Origin: Methanobacteriota archaeon
GTDB taxonomy: Archaea > Thermoplasmatota > Poseidoniia > MGIII > CG-Epi1
NCBI GenBank assembly: GCA_002731905.1
Contig: PCBV01000031.1
Coordinates: 6,478-14,731, forward strand
Direction of reading: 5' to 3'
DNA: 8,254 bases
Positions 1 through 5,770 of the stretch are shown piece after piece. The notes under the pieces are model-generated. The model was not told the origin of the DNA and made no database searches. It saw nothing but the letters and a program-made list of their open reading frames with translations. Within the stretch, counting starts at the first letter, position 1. Each line of letters opens with the position of its first letter. A program made the translations under genes and the position numbers.

Positions 1-426
1 ATGGCGAAGGAAGAATACGAGACACCGCTGATTGACGCCTACAACCGCACCCACCTAGACGTGCTGCACGAGGACGGTACTTGGTACCATCGCTACCTGC
101 CACAAGGGGTATTCTTGGAAGATTTAGGGCCAGTTGTTGAGGAAGAACTTATTCAGACCTACAACCAGTGCGAACAAGAAGCGGAAACCTTTTTCGAACA
201 GAGTGTGCGCGAAAAATTTGTCGATATCTTTGCCCGGGCCAACCCCATCGACCTACGGGGGTTGCTGCCGAAAAAACCGCCAGTCGAGTGGGCTACCCTG
301 CCTGTCGAGGCGCAGCGGCAGCTGCAAGTCATCCATGATGAGGCGCACCAAGAAGGCATTACCGAGAGAACATTGAAAAAGCGCGTCCGCCAATACCTAG
401 TTGACCAGTACCTGACAGAGGAATGA
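1..426 (+). CDS. Conserved-looking hypothetical protein, first gene of a KaiC-like operon (possibly 5' partial)
   Basis: I do not recognise this 141-aa protein and assign no function. An ATG is the very first codon of the window, so the true start could lie upstream and any promoter is out of view. The product is soluble-looking and acidic overall, with no signal peptide or membrane segment. It is rich in Glu/Gln and aromatic residues. A helical middle (about residues 45-78) is followed by a Pro-rich turn (LPKKPPVEW, about 89-97), then a second helical region with a basic patch (TLKKRVRQ) near the C terminus. It ends 4 nt before a KaiC-like ATPase gene, and the end of this gene supplies that gene's Shine-Dalgarno (GAGG at 418-421). 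Co-translation suggests a partner or regulator of the downstream ATPases; this is inference from context only. That it is a real gene is well supported by the tight spacing and the full-length open frame. Confidence 0.75.
   Translation: MAKEEYETPLIDAYNRTHLDVLHEDGTWYHRYLPQGVFLEDLGPVVEEELIQTYNQCEQEAETFFEQSVREKFVDIFARANPIDLRGLLPKKPPVEWATLPVEAQRQLQVIHDEAHQEGITERTLKKRVRQYLVDQYLTEE
418..421 (+). promoter_or_regulatory. Shine-Dalgarno GAGG for the first KaiC-like gene
   Basis: GAGG lies 9 nt before the ATG at 431 and inside the end of the upstream gene. It supports 431 rather than the internal ATG at 452 as the start and implies translational coupling. Confidence 0.55.
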
Positions 427-430
427 AAAC

Positions 431-1252
431 ATGGCACGCGGTACCGAACCTATGAAACCGACGGCGGTCAAGCTAGATCCCCGAGGCGGGCGGCCGCGAG
501 AGAAATCAAAGACCTACATTGAGGGGATGGACCGTATGCTGAATGGGGGTATTCCCATCGGCAACACCAGCCTGCTCGCTGGTACTGTCGGCTCGGGTAA
601 GACTACACTGGCGATGGAATTCCTGATTAACGGTGCTAAGAATGGGGAAACTGCCTGCTATATTTCGGTCACTGAACCCTCTTCTAAGATGTTGGAGAAC
701 CTACGCACTTACGGCTTCTTTGACGACTCGCTGGTTACTGAGGGCAAGCTGAACATCTTCGACCTAGGGATTATCAATGACCGATTGGGGGTAGAGCGAT
801 TGGATGGGTCCTACTCTCCTAAAGACATGGAGGCCCTGTTAGGAGCGTTCGAGGATATCGTAGATGAACTGCAGGCAACGCGGTTAGTGATTGACTCCAT
901 CACGGCGGTATGCTACCAACTCCCTGACCGAGGCTCGATTCGCAACTTTATCTTCCGACTAGGTCAATTCCTGTCCACTTTCGGCTGCACCACACTACTC
1001 ATCTCAGAGACCGTTGTCGACGCGGCGACGCAAACCTACTCTATCTTCGGCGTTGAGGAGGCGGTTGCCGACGGAGTAATTTTGATGGGGAACGTCCAGC
1101 GTCAGGGAGACCTGCTGCGGACGATGCAGATTGTCAAGATGCGCGGCGCCAAGCATTCGCGAGCGCGCCACCTGGTCGAACTGACACCTATCGGACTGTC
1201 GGTGGTGCCACTGCTGAAGTGGGGTCAGGAAACCGGAGCGGTATACTCTTGA
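431..1252 (+). CDS. KaiC-like RecA-superfamily ATPase with intact Walker A
   Basis: A 273-aa single-domain KaiC/RadA-type P-loop ATPase, probably a cytosolic signalling or assembly ATPase that oligomerises on ATP binding. Seen in the sequence: the family entry motif GMDRMLNGGIP (about residues 32-42), Walker A GTVGSGKT (51-58), a post-strand acidic site in YISVTEPS (Glu82, where KaiC CI has paired catalytic glutamates), Walker B RLVIDSIT with Asp155, and the KaiC signature KMRGAKHSR (236-244), which in the family reaches the nucleotide of the neighbouring subunit. Length fits a single KaiC domain, not the double-domain clock protein, and there is no kaiA or kaiB here. A basic 30-residue N-terminal tail precedes the domain. 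Its TGA overlaps the TTG start of the next gene. Of the three related proteins in this operon it is the one expected to hydrolyse ATP. The cellular process is unknown. Confidence 0.9.
   Translation: MARGTEPMKPTAVKLDPRGGRPREKSKTYIEGMDRMLNGGIPIGNTSLLAGTVGSGKTTLAMEFLINGAKNGETACYISVTEPSSKMLENLRTYGFFDDSLVTEGKLNIFDLGIINDRLGVERLDGSYSPKDMEALLGAFEDIVDELQATRLVIDSITAVCYQLPDRGSIRNFIFRLGQFLSTFGCTTLLISETVVDAATQTYSIFGVEEAVADGVILMGNVQRQGDLLRTMQIVKMRGAKHSRARHLVELTPIGLSVVPLLKWGQETGAVYS
1235..1238 (+). promoter_or_regulatory. Possible Shine-Dalgarno GGAG for the pseudo-ATPase gene
   Basis: GGAG sits 10 nt before the TTG at 1249, which itself overlaps the preceding stop (TTGA). This makes TTG 1249 slightly preferable to the upstream GTG at 1219. 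Confidence 0.4.
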
Positions 1253-1812
1253 GTTATCAGTCTGAGGTGCGTGATAGCATCAAAGCAGGCGACTCGCTCG
1301 CGACTGTGGTAGTACCGGCCAACAACTACCGCGAACTCACACTCGACATTGTCGCCAAACTACTTGGTAGTAAACTAGGTGGTATCTATGTTACTACTTC
1401 CCGACCCTCCACGCACGTCGTAAAAGAGATGAAAGCGCGCAAGGCATCGCTAAACGACCTCTATTTTGTCGACATGATTTCACTGACTGTCGGTGGAGAG
1501 ACAGGAGACCCGCGCACTGTCTTCATAGACTCACCCACCATGCTAGAGTCGGTGTTGCTGAACATTGGGCTGCTCGAGCGGCGAATAAAAGCGAAGCGTC
1601 ACTTCGTGATGTTCGACTCGGTTAATGGGCTCAGCATCTACTCTGAAATGCGAGTGCTCAAAGAGTTCATGAACGTGTTGGCCAACACCATGCGGCTGCG
1701 CCGGACCTACACCATGATGCTAACTGTGGATGAACAGACTCCTCCTGAGCTGGAAGCTGTGTTAGTAACACTCTCGGACTGTATGATTCGCGGAGGAACG
1801 GGCGATGGCTGA
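1249..1812 (+). CDS. Degenerate KaiC/RecA-fold protein lacking Walker A (pseudo-ATPase)
   Basis: A 187-aa protein from TTG 1249, or 197 aa from GTG 1219. It keeps the beta-alpha rhythm of its KaiC-like neighbours but not their active site. Where a P-loop should follow the first strand it reads VVVPANNYRE (about residues 20-29 from TTG), with no Gly-Lys-Thr. The acidic residue after the second core strand is missing (GIYVTTSRPSTHVV). The Walker-B-like strand HFVMFDS keeps Asp123, and the KMRG-type C-terminal segment is absent, which explains the shorter length. It resembles archaeal RecA-like families of unknown function that share a 'YVT-x-x-x-P' and 'FVDxIS' pattern; I cannot name the family with certainty. 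It sits between two KaiC-like genes, overlapping the first by 4 nt and the third by 8 nt. A structural or regulatory subunit of a mixed complex is the simplest inference. Confidence 0.8.
   Translation: MSYQSEVRDSIKAGDSLATVVVPANNYRELTLDIVAKLLGSKLGGIYVTTSRPSTHVVKEMKARKASLNDLYFVDMISLTVGGETGDPRTVFIDSPTMLESVLLNIGLLERRIKAKRHFVMFDSVNGLSIYSEMRVLKEFMNVLANTMRLRRTYTMMLTVDEQTPPELEAVLVTLSDCMIRGGTGDG
1792..1796 (+). promoter_or_regulatory. Strong Shine-Dalgarno GGAGG for the third KaiC-like gene
   Basis: GGAGG lies 8 nt before the ATG at 1805 and inside the end of the previous gene. It fixes this start and makes the 8-nt overlap credible. Confidence 0.65.
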
Positions 1813-2566
1813 GATTATCCCCACCGGCATCCCGCGTCTGGACGAGGCGCTGATTGAGGGTAAGGGGGTTGTCCAGGGGAGTTCAATAGTCGTCGAAGGA
1901 ACCTCCGGTGCCGGCAAAGAGCTGCTCGCCAAACAATTCGCTGCCGCCGGTATCGGCACCGAGAATGTGGTTTACTTCTCGACGGACGAGACCTCAAGTG
2001 AACTAGTCGAGACATTCGAACACTACAACTGGCCTACCGATATGCGTATTGTCAATATCGGCACCCAATACTTTGAAAAGGTTCTGGCGCGTGAACTGCA
2101 AGCGTCTCGTTTCAAGCAGGAAGGACTCTCAGTCAGTGAGCTGCGCAACGTGGGCGCCTACGGCGCGACTCAAGACCAGATTAACTTCGTCTCCGACATG
2201 ACATACGAAATTTCCAAGCTGCGCGCACCGTTCCGCGTCGTCATCGACTCACTCGATTTCTTCATGCAATACTATACGGTCGCTGAGGTGCTCTCAGCGA
2301 TGCGTACCATTAAGGAATATGCGCAAGCTAACGGTGGTGTCATCCTCTACACCCTCTCTGAAGGCGCCCATGACGCGCGCGTACACAGCCAAATCAACGC
2401 TATCGCCGACGTCATCATCGAGCTCGAGGTTGGCCGCATGGCGGCTGAGTTCGAGAACCGTATGATTATCAAGAAGATTCGAAATCACCCGGAGAAAGCG
2501 GCGGTACTCATCTACGCCGTCACTGAGCACGGCATAACTCCAGAGATGATTACTCGCGTCGCCTGA
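1805..2566 (+). CDS. KaiC-like ATPase with variant P-loop (GTSGAGKE)
   Basis: A 253-aa KaiC/RecA-type protein. It starts with the family motif PTGIPRLDEAL (residues 6-16). Walker A is GTSGAGKE (32-39): the Lys is kept, but the Thr/Ser that coordinates magnesium is replaced by Glu39. The second strand ends YFSTDET, with Asp61 and Glu62 in the usual catalytic-glutamate place. Walker B is FRVVIDSLDFF with Asp148. A C-terminal IIKKIRNHPEK segment (221-231) is a weakened version of the KaiC KMRG motif, followed by the typical YAVTEHGI strand. The substitution suggests altered nucleotide handling, perhaps binding without efficient hydrolysis; that is inference. It is the last gene of the operon, overlapping the pseudo-ATPase by 8 nt with a strong ribosome binding site, and it ends 70 nt from the convergent transporter gene. 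Confidence 0.88.
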   Translation: MAEIIPTGIPRLDEALIEGKGVVQGSSIVVEGTSGAGKELLAKQFAAAGIGTENVVYFSTDETSSELVETFEHYNWPTDMRIVNIGTQYFEKVLARELQASRFKQEGLSVSELRNVGAYGATQDQINFVSDMTYEISKLRAPFRVVIDSLDFFMQYYTVAEVLSAMRTIKEYAQANGGVILYTLSEGAHDARVHSQINAIADVIIELEVGRMAAEFENRMIIKKIRNHPEKAAVLIYAVTEHGITPEMITRVA

Positions 2567-2636
2567 GGTAATAGGCAGCCTGATTCCATAGGATATTGAA
2601 TCTCTTTCCGAGCGATTTGGTTAGCCGCCCCGTCGC
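2567..2636. other. Convergent intergenic gap with no clear terminator
   Basis: This 70-nt stretch separates the end of the KaiC-like operon from the end of the transporter gene on the other strand. There is no long T-run on either strand, and only a very weak 4-bp stem (CCGT/ACGG) near its right edge. Both transcripts must end here or run into each other; I see no convincing signal for either. Confidence 0.5.
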
Positions 2637-3506
2637 CTACGGTAGCTGCTCACCGCTGGGCTTCGCGTTGGGCGCGCTGCTAACAAGCAGTGCACCACTA
2701 CCGACAATCAGCGCCGCGCCCAGCGCATCGCCCCAGACAAGCGTTTGATGGAATAGTAACCAGCCATAAATCCCCCCCACTAACACCGTCGCGTAGGAGA
2801 AAGCACCGATATAGGCGGCACGCGCCGCCTGATAAGCGCGCGTCATCCCGGTCTGTCCCACAGCAGCGCAGATGCCAACGCCGATAATTGCGAGCGATTC
2901 CGACAACGCAAGCTGCGGCAGCTCGCTCGCCGCCAGCGGCAAGGTCACCAGTGTGCAGAATAGCGCGAACCAGAAAACGACTCCGTCTGGCGACGCGCTA
3001 GTGCGCAGCCCGCGCACCGCCAAGTAGGCGAAGGCCGAGAGCACGCCCGAAATGAGCGCGACCAATGCGTCGATGTCGACTGAGCGCAGCGACGGCGAGA
3101 CTATCGACACGGTACCGACAAAGGAGAGCGCAATGCAGCCGTAGACTAGCGGCGAAACGCGCTCGCGCAGCATCGCCCCGGAGAAGAGTGCAACGAAGAG
3201 TGGGGCGGTGTACTGTAGTGTCACTGCATTCGAGAGTGGAATCTGCTGCACCGCGTAGAAGTAACATGCCATCGCCGAGAGTCCTACTGTACTGCGCCAG
3301 AGCATACGACGACGATTGCCCACGTACAGCGACGCGCCGCGCAGTTGTGACCACGTCAACAATATCAGTGTAATTACCAAGCTGCGGCCGAAAATTACCG
3401 TCGCAACCCCTGCCTGACCAGCAGTCCACTTGACCAGTGCGCTGCCTGATCCAAACGCGACACTGGCGAGCAGCATCCAGGCGACTGCGCGGTGGGCCGC
3501 GTCCAT
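2637..3506 (-). CDS. EamA/DMT-superfamily membrane transporter (ten helices)
   Basis: A 289-aa hydrophobic protein made of two EamA repeats of five predicted helices each. Membrane segments are about residues 9-28, 34-53, 72-88, 91-111, 118-136, 147-164, 176-193, 203-222, 231-251 and 257-276. The fourth helix carries the family pattern IPLSNAVTLQYTAPLFVAL, followed by the charged turn LRERVSPL. Length is normal for the family (about 280-310). Members usually export or exchange amino acids, nucleotide sugars or other small metabolites; the substrate cannot be read from sequence. The ATG at 3506 directly follows the ridA stop (TAAATG), so the two are almost certainly one transcript and translationally coupled. 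With RidA as partner, export of amino acids or their dehydration by-products is a reasonable guess, no more. The C-terminal tail after residue 277 is short and polar. Confidence 0.9.
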   Translation of the reverse strand: MDAAHRAVAWMLLASVAFGSGSALVKWTAGQAGVATVIFGRSLVITLILLTWSQLRGASLYVGNRRRMLWRSTVGLSAMACYFYAVQQIPLSNAVTLQYTAPLFVALFSGAMLRERVSPLVYGCIALSFVGTVSIVSPSLRSVDIDALVALISGVLSAFAYLAVRGLRTSASPDGVVFWFALFCTLVTLPLAASELPQLALSESLAIIGVGICAAVGQTGMTRAYQAARAAYIGAFSYATVLVGGIYGWLLFHQTLVWGDALGAALIVGSGALLVSSAPNAKPSGEQLP

Positions 3507-3890
3507 TTACTGACGCAGCACCGCGATAGCGTCTATCTCCACCAGCGCATCCAACGGCAGCCGCGACACCTCGATTGTGGAACGTGCCGGTGCCGCATCT
3601 TCTCCGAACATCTCTATATAAACTGTATTCATCGCACCAAAGTCTTCCATGTCAACCAAGAAGACCGTGGTTTTGACTACGTCCGCCAGCGAAAGATCGC
3701 GCTCTGCCAGTACAGCCTGAAGGTTGTGGATTGCCTGACGAGTCTGCTCGGCGATGCCGTCTTCGAGTGCAGTGATGTCGTGCTTTCGGCCAACCTGCCC
3801 GCTCATGAACAAAAGACCTGCGTCGGCAATAGCCTGCGAGTAAGGGCCAATAGGTGCTGGTGCCCGAGACGATTCAACGGTTTCCTTCAT
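3507..3890 (-). CDS. ridA: RidA/YjgF/YER057c/UK114-family enamine/imine deaminase
   Basis: A 127-aa protein of typical RidA length. Family members form homotrimers and hydrolyse reactive enamine/imine intermediates such as 2-aminoacrylate, released by PLP-dependent dehydratases, to 2-keto acids and ammonia. Seen here: APIGPYSQA with Tyr17 near the N terminus, the GQV strand (31-33), EQTRQAIHNLQAVL (48-61), the central VVKTTVFLVDM strand, and the signature PARSTIEVSRLPLDALVEIDAIA (in two parts, 101-123). Arg103, which binds the substrate carboxylate in active members, and Glu118, which positions the water, are both kept, so real deaminase activity is likely. The segment after GQV (RKHDITALEDGI) is less typical than the common PLDP-x-TG version. 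The ATG at 3890 has GGGAGGT touching it with almost no spacer, an odd arrangement. The transporter gene begins at the next base after its stop. Confidence 0.93.
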   Translation of the reverse strand: MKETVESSRAPAPIGPYSQAIADAGLLFMSGQVGRKHDITALEDGIAEQTRQAIHNLQAVLAERDLSLADVVKTTVFLVDMEDFGAMNTVYIEMFGEDAAPARSTIEVSRLPLDALVEIDAIAVLRQ

Positions 3891-3946
3891 ACCTCCCTAT
3901 AGATGGCATAAAGAGCCTTTTTGCCCCGGTGGTGTGGGGCCCCTTA
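3891..3946. promoter_or_regulatory. Divergent promoter region between ridA and the helicase gene
   Basis: If the helicase starts at TTG 3947, only 56 nt separate the divergent genes. On the minus strand, AAAAAGGCTCTTTATG resembles an archaeal BRE plus TATA element; its TTTATG begins about 22 nt before the ridA ATG, which would give a leaderless or nearly leaderless ridA mRNA. On the plus strand, CTATAGAT (3897-3904) and CATAAAG (3907-3913) are possible TATA elements for the helicase. All assignments are by eye. Confidence 0.35.
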
Positions 3947-5770
3947 TTGTTCCCGTTCCCGGAGCTCCGCAAAGGGCAAGATGCTATGCTGGACGACTGC
4001 CGCGCGGCGTTTGCCGCCGGTAAGCACCTGCTAGCGCATGCACCTACTGGGCTGGGCAAGACCGCCGCCGCACTGACTGCTGCGATTGAGGTCGCACGCG
4101 AGCAGGGATTGCTGGTAGTCGCGCTAACCTCACGGCAAACGCAGCACGCTATCTTTGTCGAGACGCTCAAGCGTATCCATGCGCAACAACCGCTGAAAAT
4201 TGTGGACGTGATTTCCAAGCAGGACATGTGCCCGCGCGAAGACCTAGACGAAAGCCGCTATGGGGTGTTCCAAGCTGTTTGCACCGCACTGGTACGCAAC
4301 GACGACTGTCGCTACCATAGCGGTTTCCATCCCGACTTTCTGCCGCAGGTCTTCGAGGATCCACTGGCTGCCGCTGAGCTGAAGGCGTTGTGTCGCGATG
4401 AAGTGCAATGCCCACATCGCGTCGCGCTCGAGGCTGCTCAGGAATGCGACGTGCTGGTGTGCGACTACAACTATCTCTTCACGCCGTGGTCTGATGTAGT
4501 GTGGGAGCGCATCCAGCGACCGCTAGATGAGGTGCTGCTCATCGTCGACGAAGCACATAATCTCCCCGATCGCATCCGACTGGCGGCGTCGCCAACACTC
4601 TCACTGCAACGCGTCCATGAGGCGCAGCGCGAGGCTGACCGTGCCCTGCGAGCGCAGCTCTCAATCCTGGAGCGACTGGTTGATAATCTGACTGGACACG
4701 AAGGTGAGAAAGAAATCGACGGCGGCAGCGTCAGCCGCATGCTCGATGCGGCGCTGAAGCAAAAACTGACCGACCTAGATGGCTTTCTACGCAAGCTTGA
4801 GCGGTCAGCACAGCAGCGGCTGCAGCGCGGAAAACCGACTCGCATGGGCGATGTGGCGGAATTCCTGAATCACTGGCGCTTCCTGAAGGAAGGAGGTGAC
4901 TTGCGGCTGGCGCATGGCGGTGACAAGCCGTGGCAGCGCAAACTTTCGCTGCGACTGCTCGACCCGTCAGTAGTCAGCGCGCCTGTCTTTCACGCCGTAC
5001 GGGCGTCGGTGCTGATGTCGGGGACGCTGCGGCCACGCAGCTTCTACCGTGACCTGCTCGGGCTCGAGGCCGAAAAGTCCCACAAGACGACTTACAGTTC
5101 ACCCTTCCCACCCGAAAACCGACTGCTGCTCTGCGTCGACGATGTCTCAACGCTCTACCGCAACCGCGGTGACCACCTTTACCACAAACTAGCGGCGTCG
5201 TTGACCGCTGTAGCGCAGGCGACACCAGGCAATGTTGCGGTATTCTTCCCTAGCTACGCGTTGCGTGACGACGTTGCCAGTCGGCTCGGCGATCATGGTA
5301 AGGTGTTGCTGCTTGAGGAGCAAGGTGCATCCCCAGCGAAGCGAACGGCGTTGCTCGAGAAACTACAACAGCGTGACGCAATGCTGCTGGCGGTGATGGG
5401 AGGGATCTTTGGCGAGGGTGTCGACTATCCCGGGAACCTGCTTTCCACGGTAGCTGTAGTCGGAGTACCGGTACCACCGCCATCACTAGAACAGAAAAAG
5501 CTCGAAGAGTATTTCGAGCGAAAATTTGGTGACGGGAAGGGACGCCAGTATGCGCTGACCTTCCCGTCGGTCAACCGCGTACTACAGGCTGCGGGGCGCT
5601 GCATCCGTAGTGAGACCGACCGCGGTATAGTGCTACTCTACGACAAACGGCTTGGCCATCGCCCTTACCGTCGCTTCCTGCCCAAGGAAATGCGGCACTG
5701 CACCAGCAGCGCAGTGCCGGCACTGGTCCGTGGCTTCAACGTCCCCAGAAAGGAGAATCTCCCTTCTTGA
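3947..5770 (+). CDS. XPD/Rad3-like superfamily 2 DNA helicase with Fe-S cysteines
   Basis: A DEAD2-type ATP-dependent 5'-3' DNA helicase of the XPD/DinG/Rad3 group, expected to act in DNA repair or structure processing. From TTG 3947 it is 607 aa, within the archaeal family range. In order: a Q-like entry FPFPELRKGQ (2-11), motif I APTGLGKT with Lys38, cysteines 95, 112, 121, 149 and 155 (the last in CPH) that very likely hold a [4Fe-4S] cluster, motif II DEAH (201-204), a helical arch-like insertion (about 215-340), motif III MSGTL (357-361), motif IV FFPSY (433-437), motif V GIFGEGVDYPG (486-496), and motif VI QAAGRCIR (547-554). An in-frame GTG at 3854 would add 31 residues but overlaps the ridA start; GTG 3929 or 3932 are also possible. 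No start has a good Shine-Dalgarno. The 3' end overlaps aIF5B by 35 nt tail to tail. Confidence 0.92.
   Translation: MFPFPELRKGQDAMLDDCRAAFAAGKHLLAHAPTGLGKTAAALTAAIEVAREQGLLVVALTSRQTQHAIFVETLKRIHAQQPLKIVDVISKQDMCPREDLDESRYGVFQAVCTALVRNDDCRYHSGFHPDFLPQVFEDPLAAAELKALCRDEVQCPHRVALEAAQECDVLVCDYNYLFTPWSDVVWERIQRPLDEVLLIVDEAHNLPDRIRLAASPTLSLQRVHEAQREADRALRAQLSILERLVDNLTGHEGEKEIDGGSVSRMLDAALKQKLTDLDGFLRKLERSAQQRLQRGKPTRMGDVAEFLNHWRFLKEGGDLRLAHGGDKPWQRKLSLRLLDPSVVSAPVFHAVRASVLMSGTLRPRSFYRDLLGLEAEKSHKTTYSSPFPPENRLLLCVDDVSTLYRNRGDHLYHKLAASLTAVAQATPGNVAVFFPSYALRDDVASRLGDHGKVLLLEEQGASPAKRTALLEKLQQRDAMLLAVMGGIFGEGVDYPGNLLSTVAVVGVPVPPPSLEQKKLEEYFERKFGDGKGRQYALTFPSVNRVLQAAGRCIRSETDRGIVLLYDKRLGHRPYRRFLPKEMRHCTSSAVPALVRGFNVPRKENLPS
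5736..5770. other. 35-nt tail-to-tail overlap of helicase and aIF5B coding regions
   Basis: The last codons of the helicase (ending NLPS) and of aIF5B (ending PFWGR) are encoded by opposite strands of the same DNA. The aIF5B tail is the conserved side, so the helicase tail is probably the one that drifted into it. Confidence 0.85.

Noticed and set aside
1219..1248. GTG 1219 as the start of the pseudo-ATPase gene
   Set aside because: It would give a 34-nt overlap with the upstream gene and has no good ribosome binding site; TTG 1249 has the common stop-start overlap and a GGAG. It is not fully excluded.
431..2566. Circadian clock (kaiABC) locus
   Set aside because: None of the three proteins has the double KaiC domain, and neither KaiA- nor KaiB-like sequences are present; KaiC-like single-domain proteins in archaea are broadly distributed and not clock-specific.
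3065..3373. Arg-rich open frames opposite the transporter
   Set aside because: They are antisense frames of a GC-rich membrane-protein gene with no start signal or recognisable domain.
3607..3620. CATCTCTATATAAA on the plus strand, looking like an archaeal TATA box and repeated at about 5857-5870
   Set aside because: Both copies are the antisense of codons for the peptide YIEM, in RidA and in aIF5B. The first is over 300 nt from the helicase start and the second is deep inside aIF5B, so the match is best explained by shared codons.
3854..3946. N-terminal extension of the helicase from GTG 3854
   Set aside because: It overlaps the ridA start head to head and has no family similarity. The recognisable helicase sequence begins at FPFPELRKGQ, so a start at 3929-3947 is more likely.
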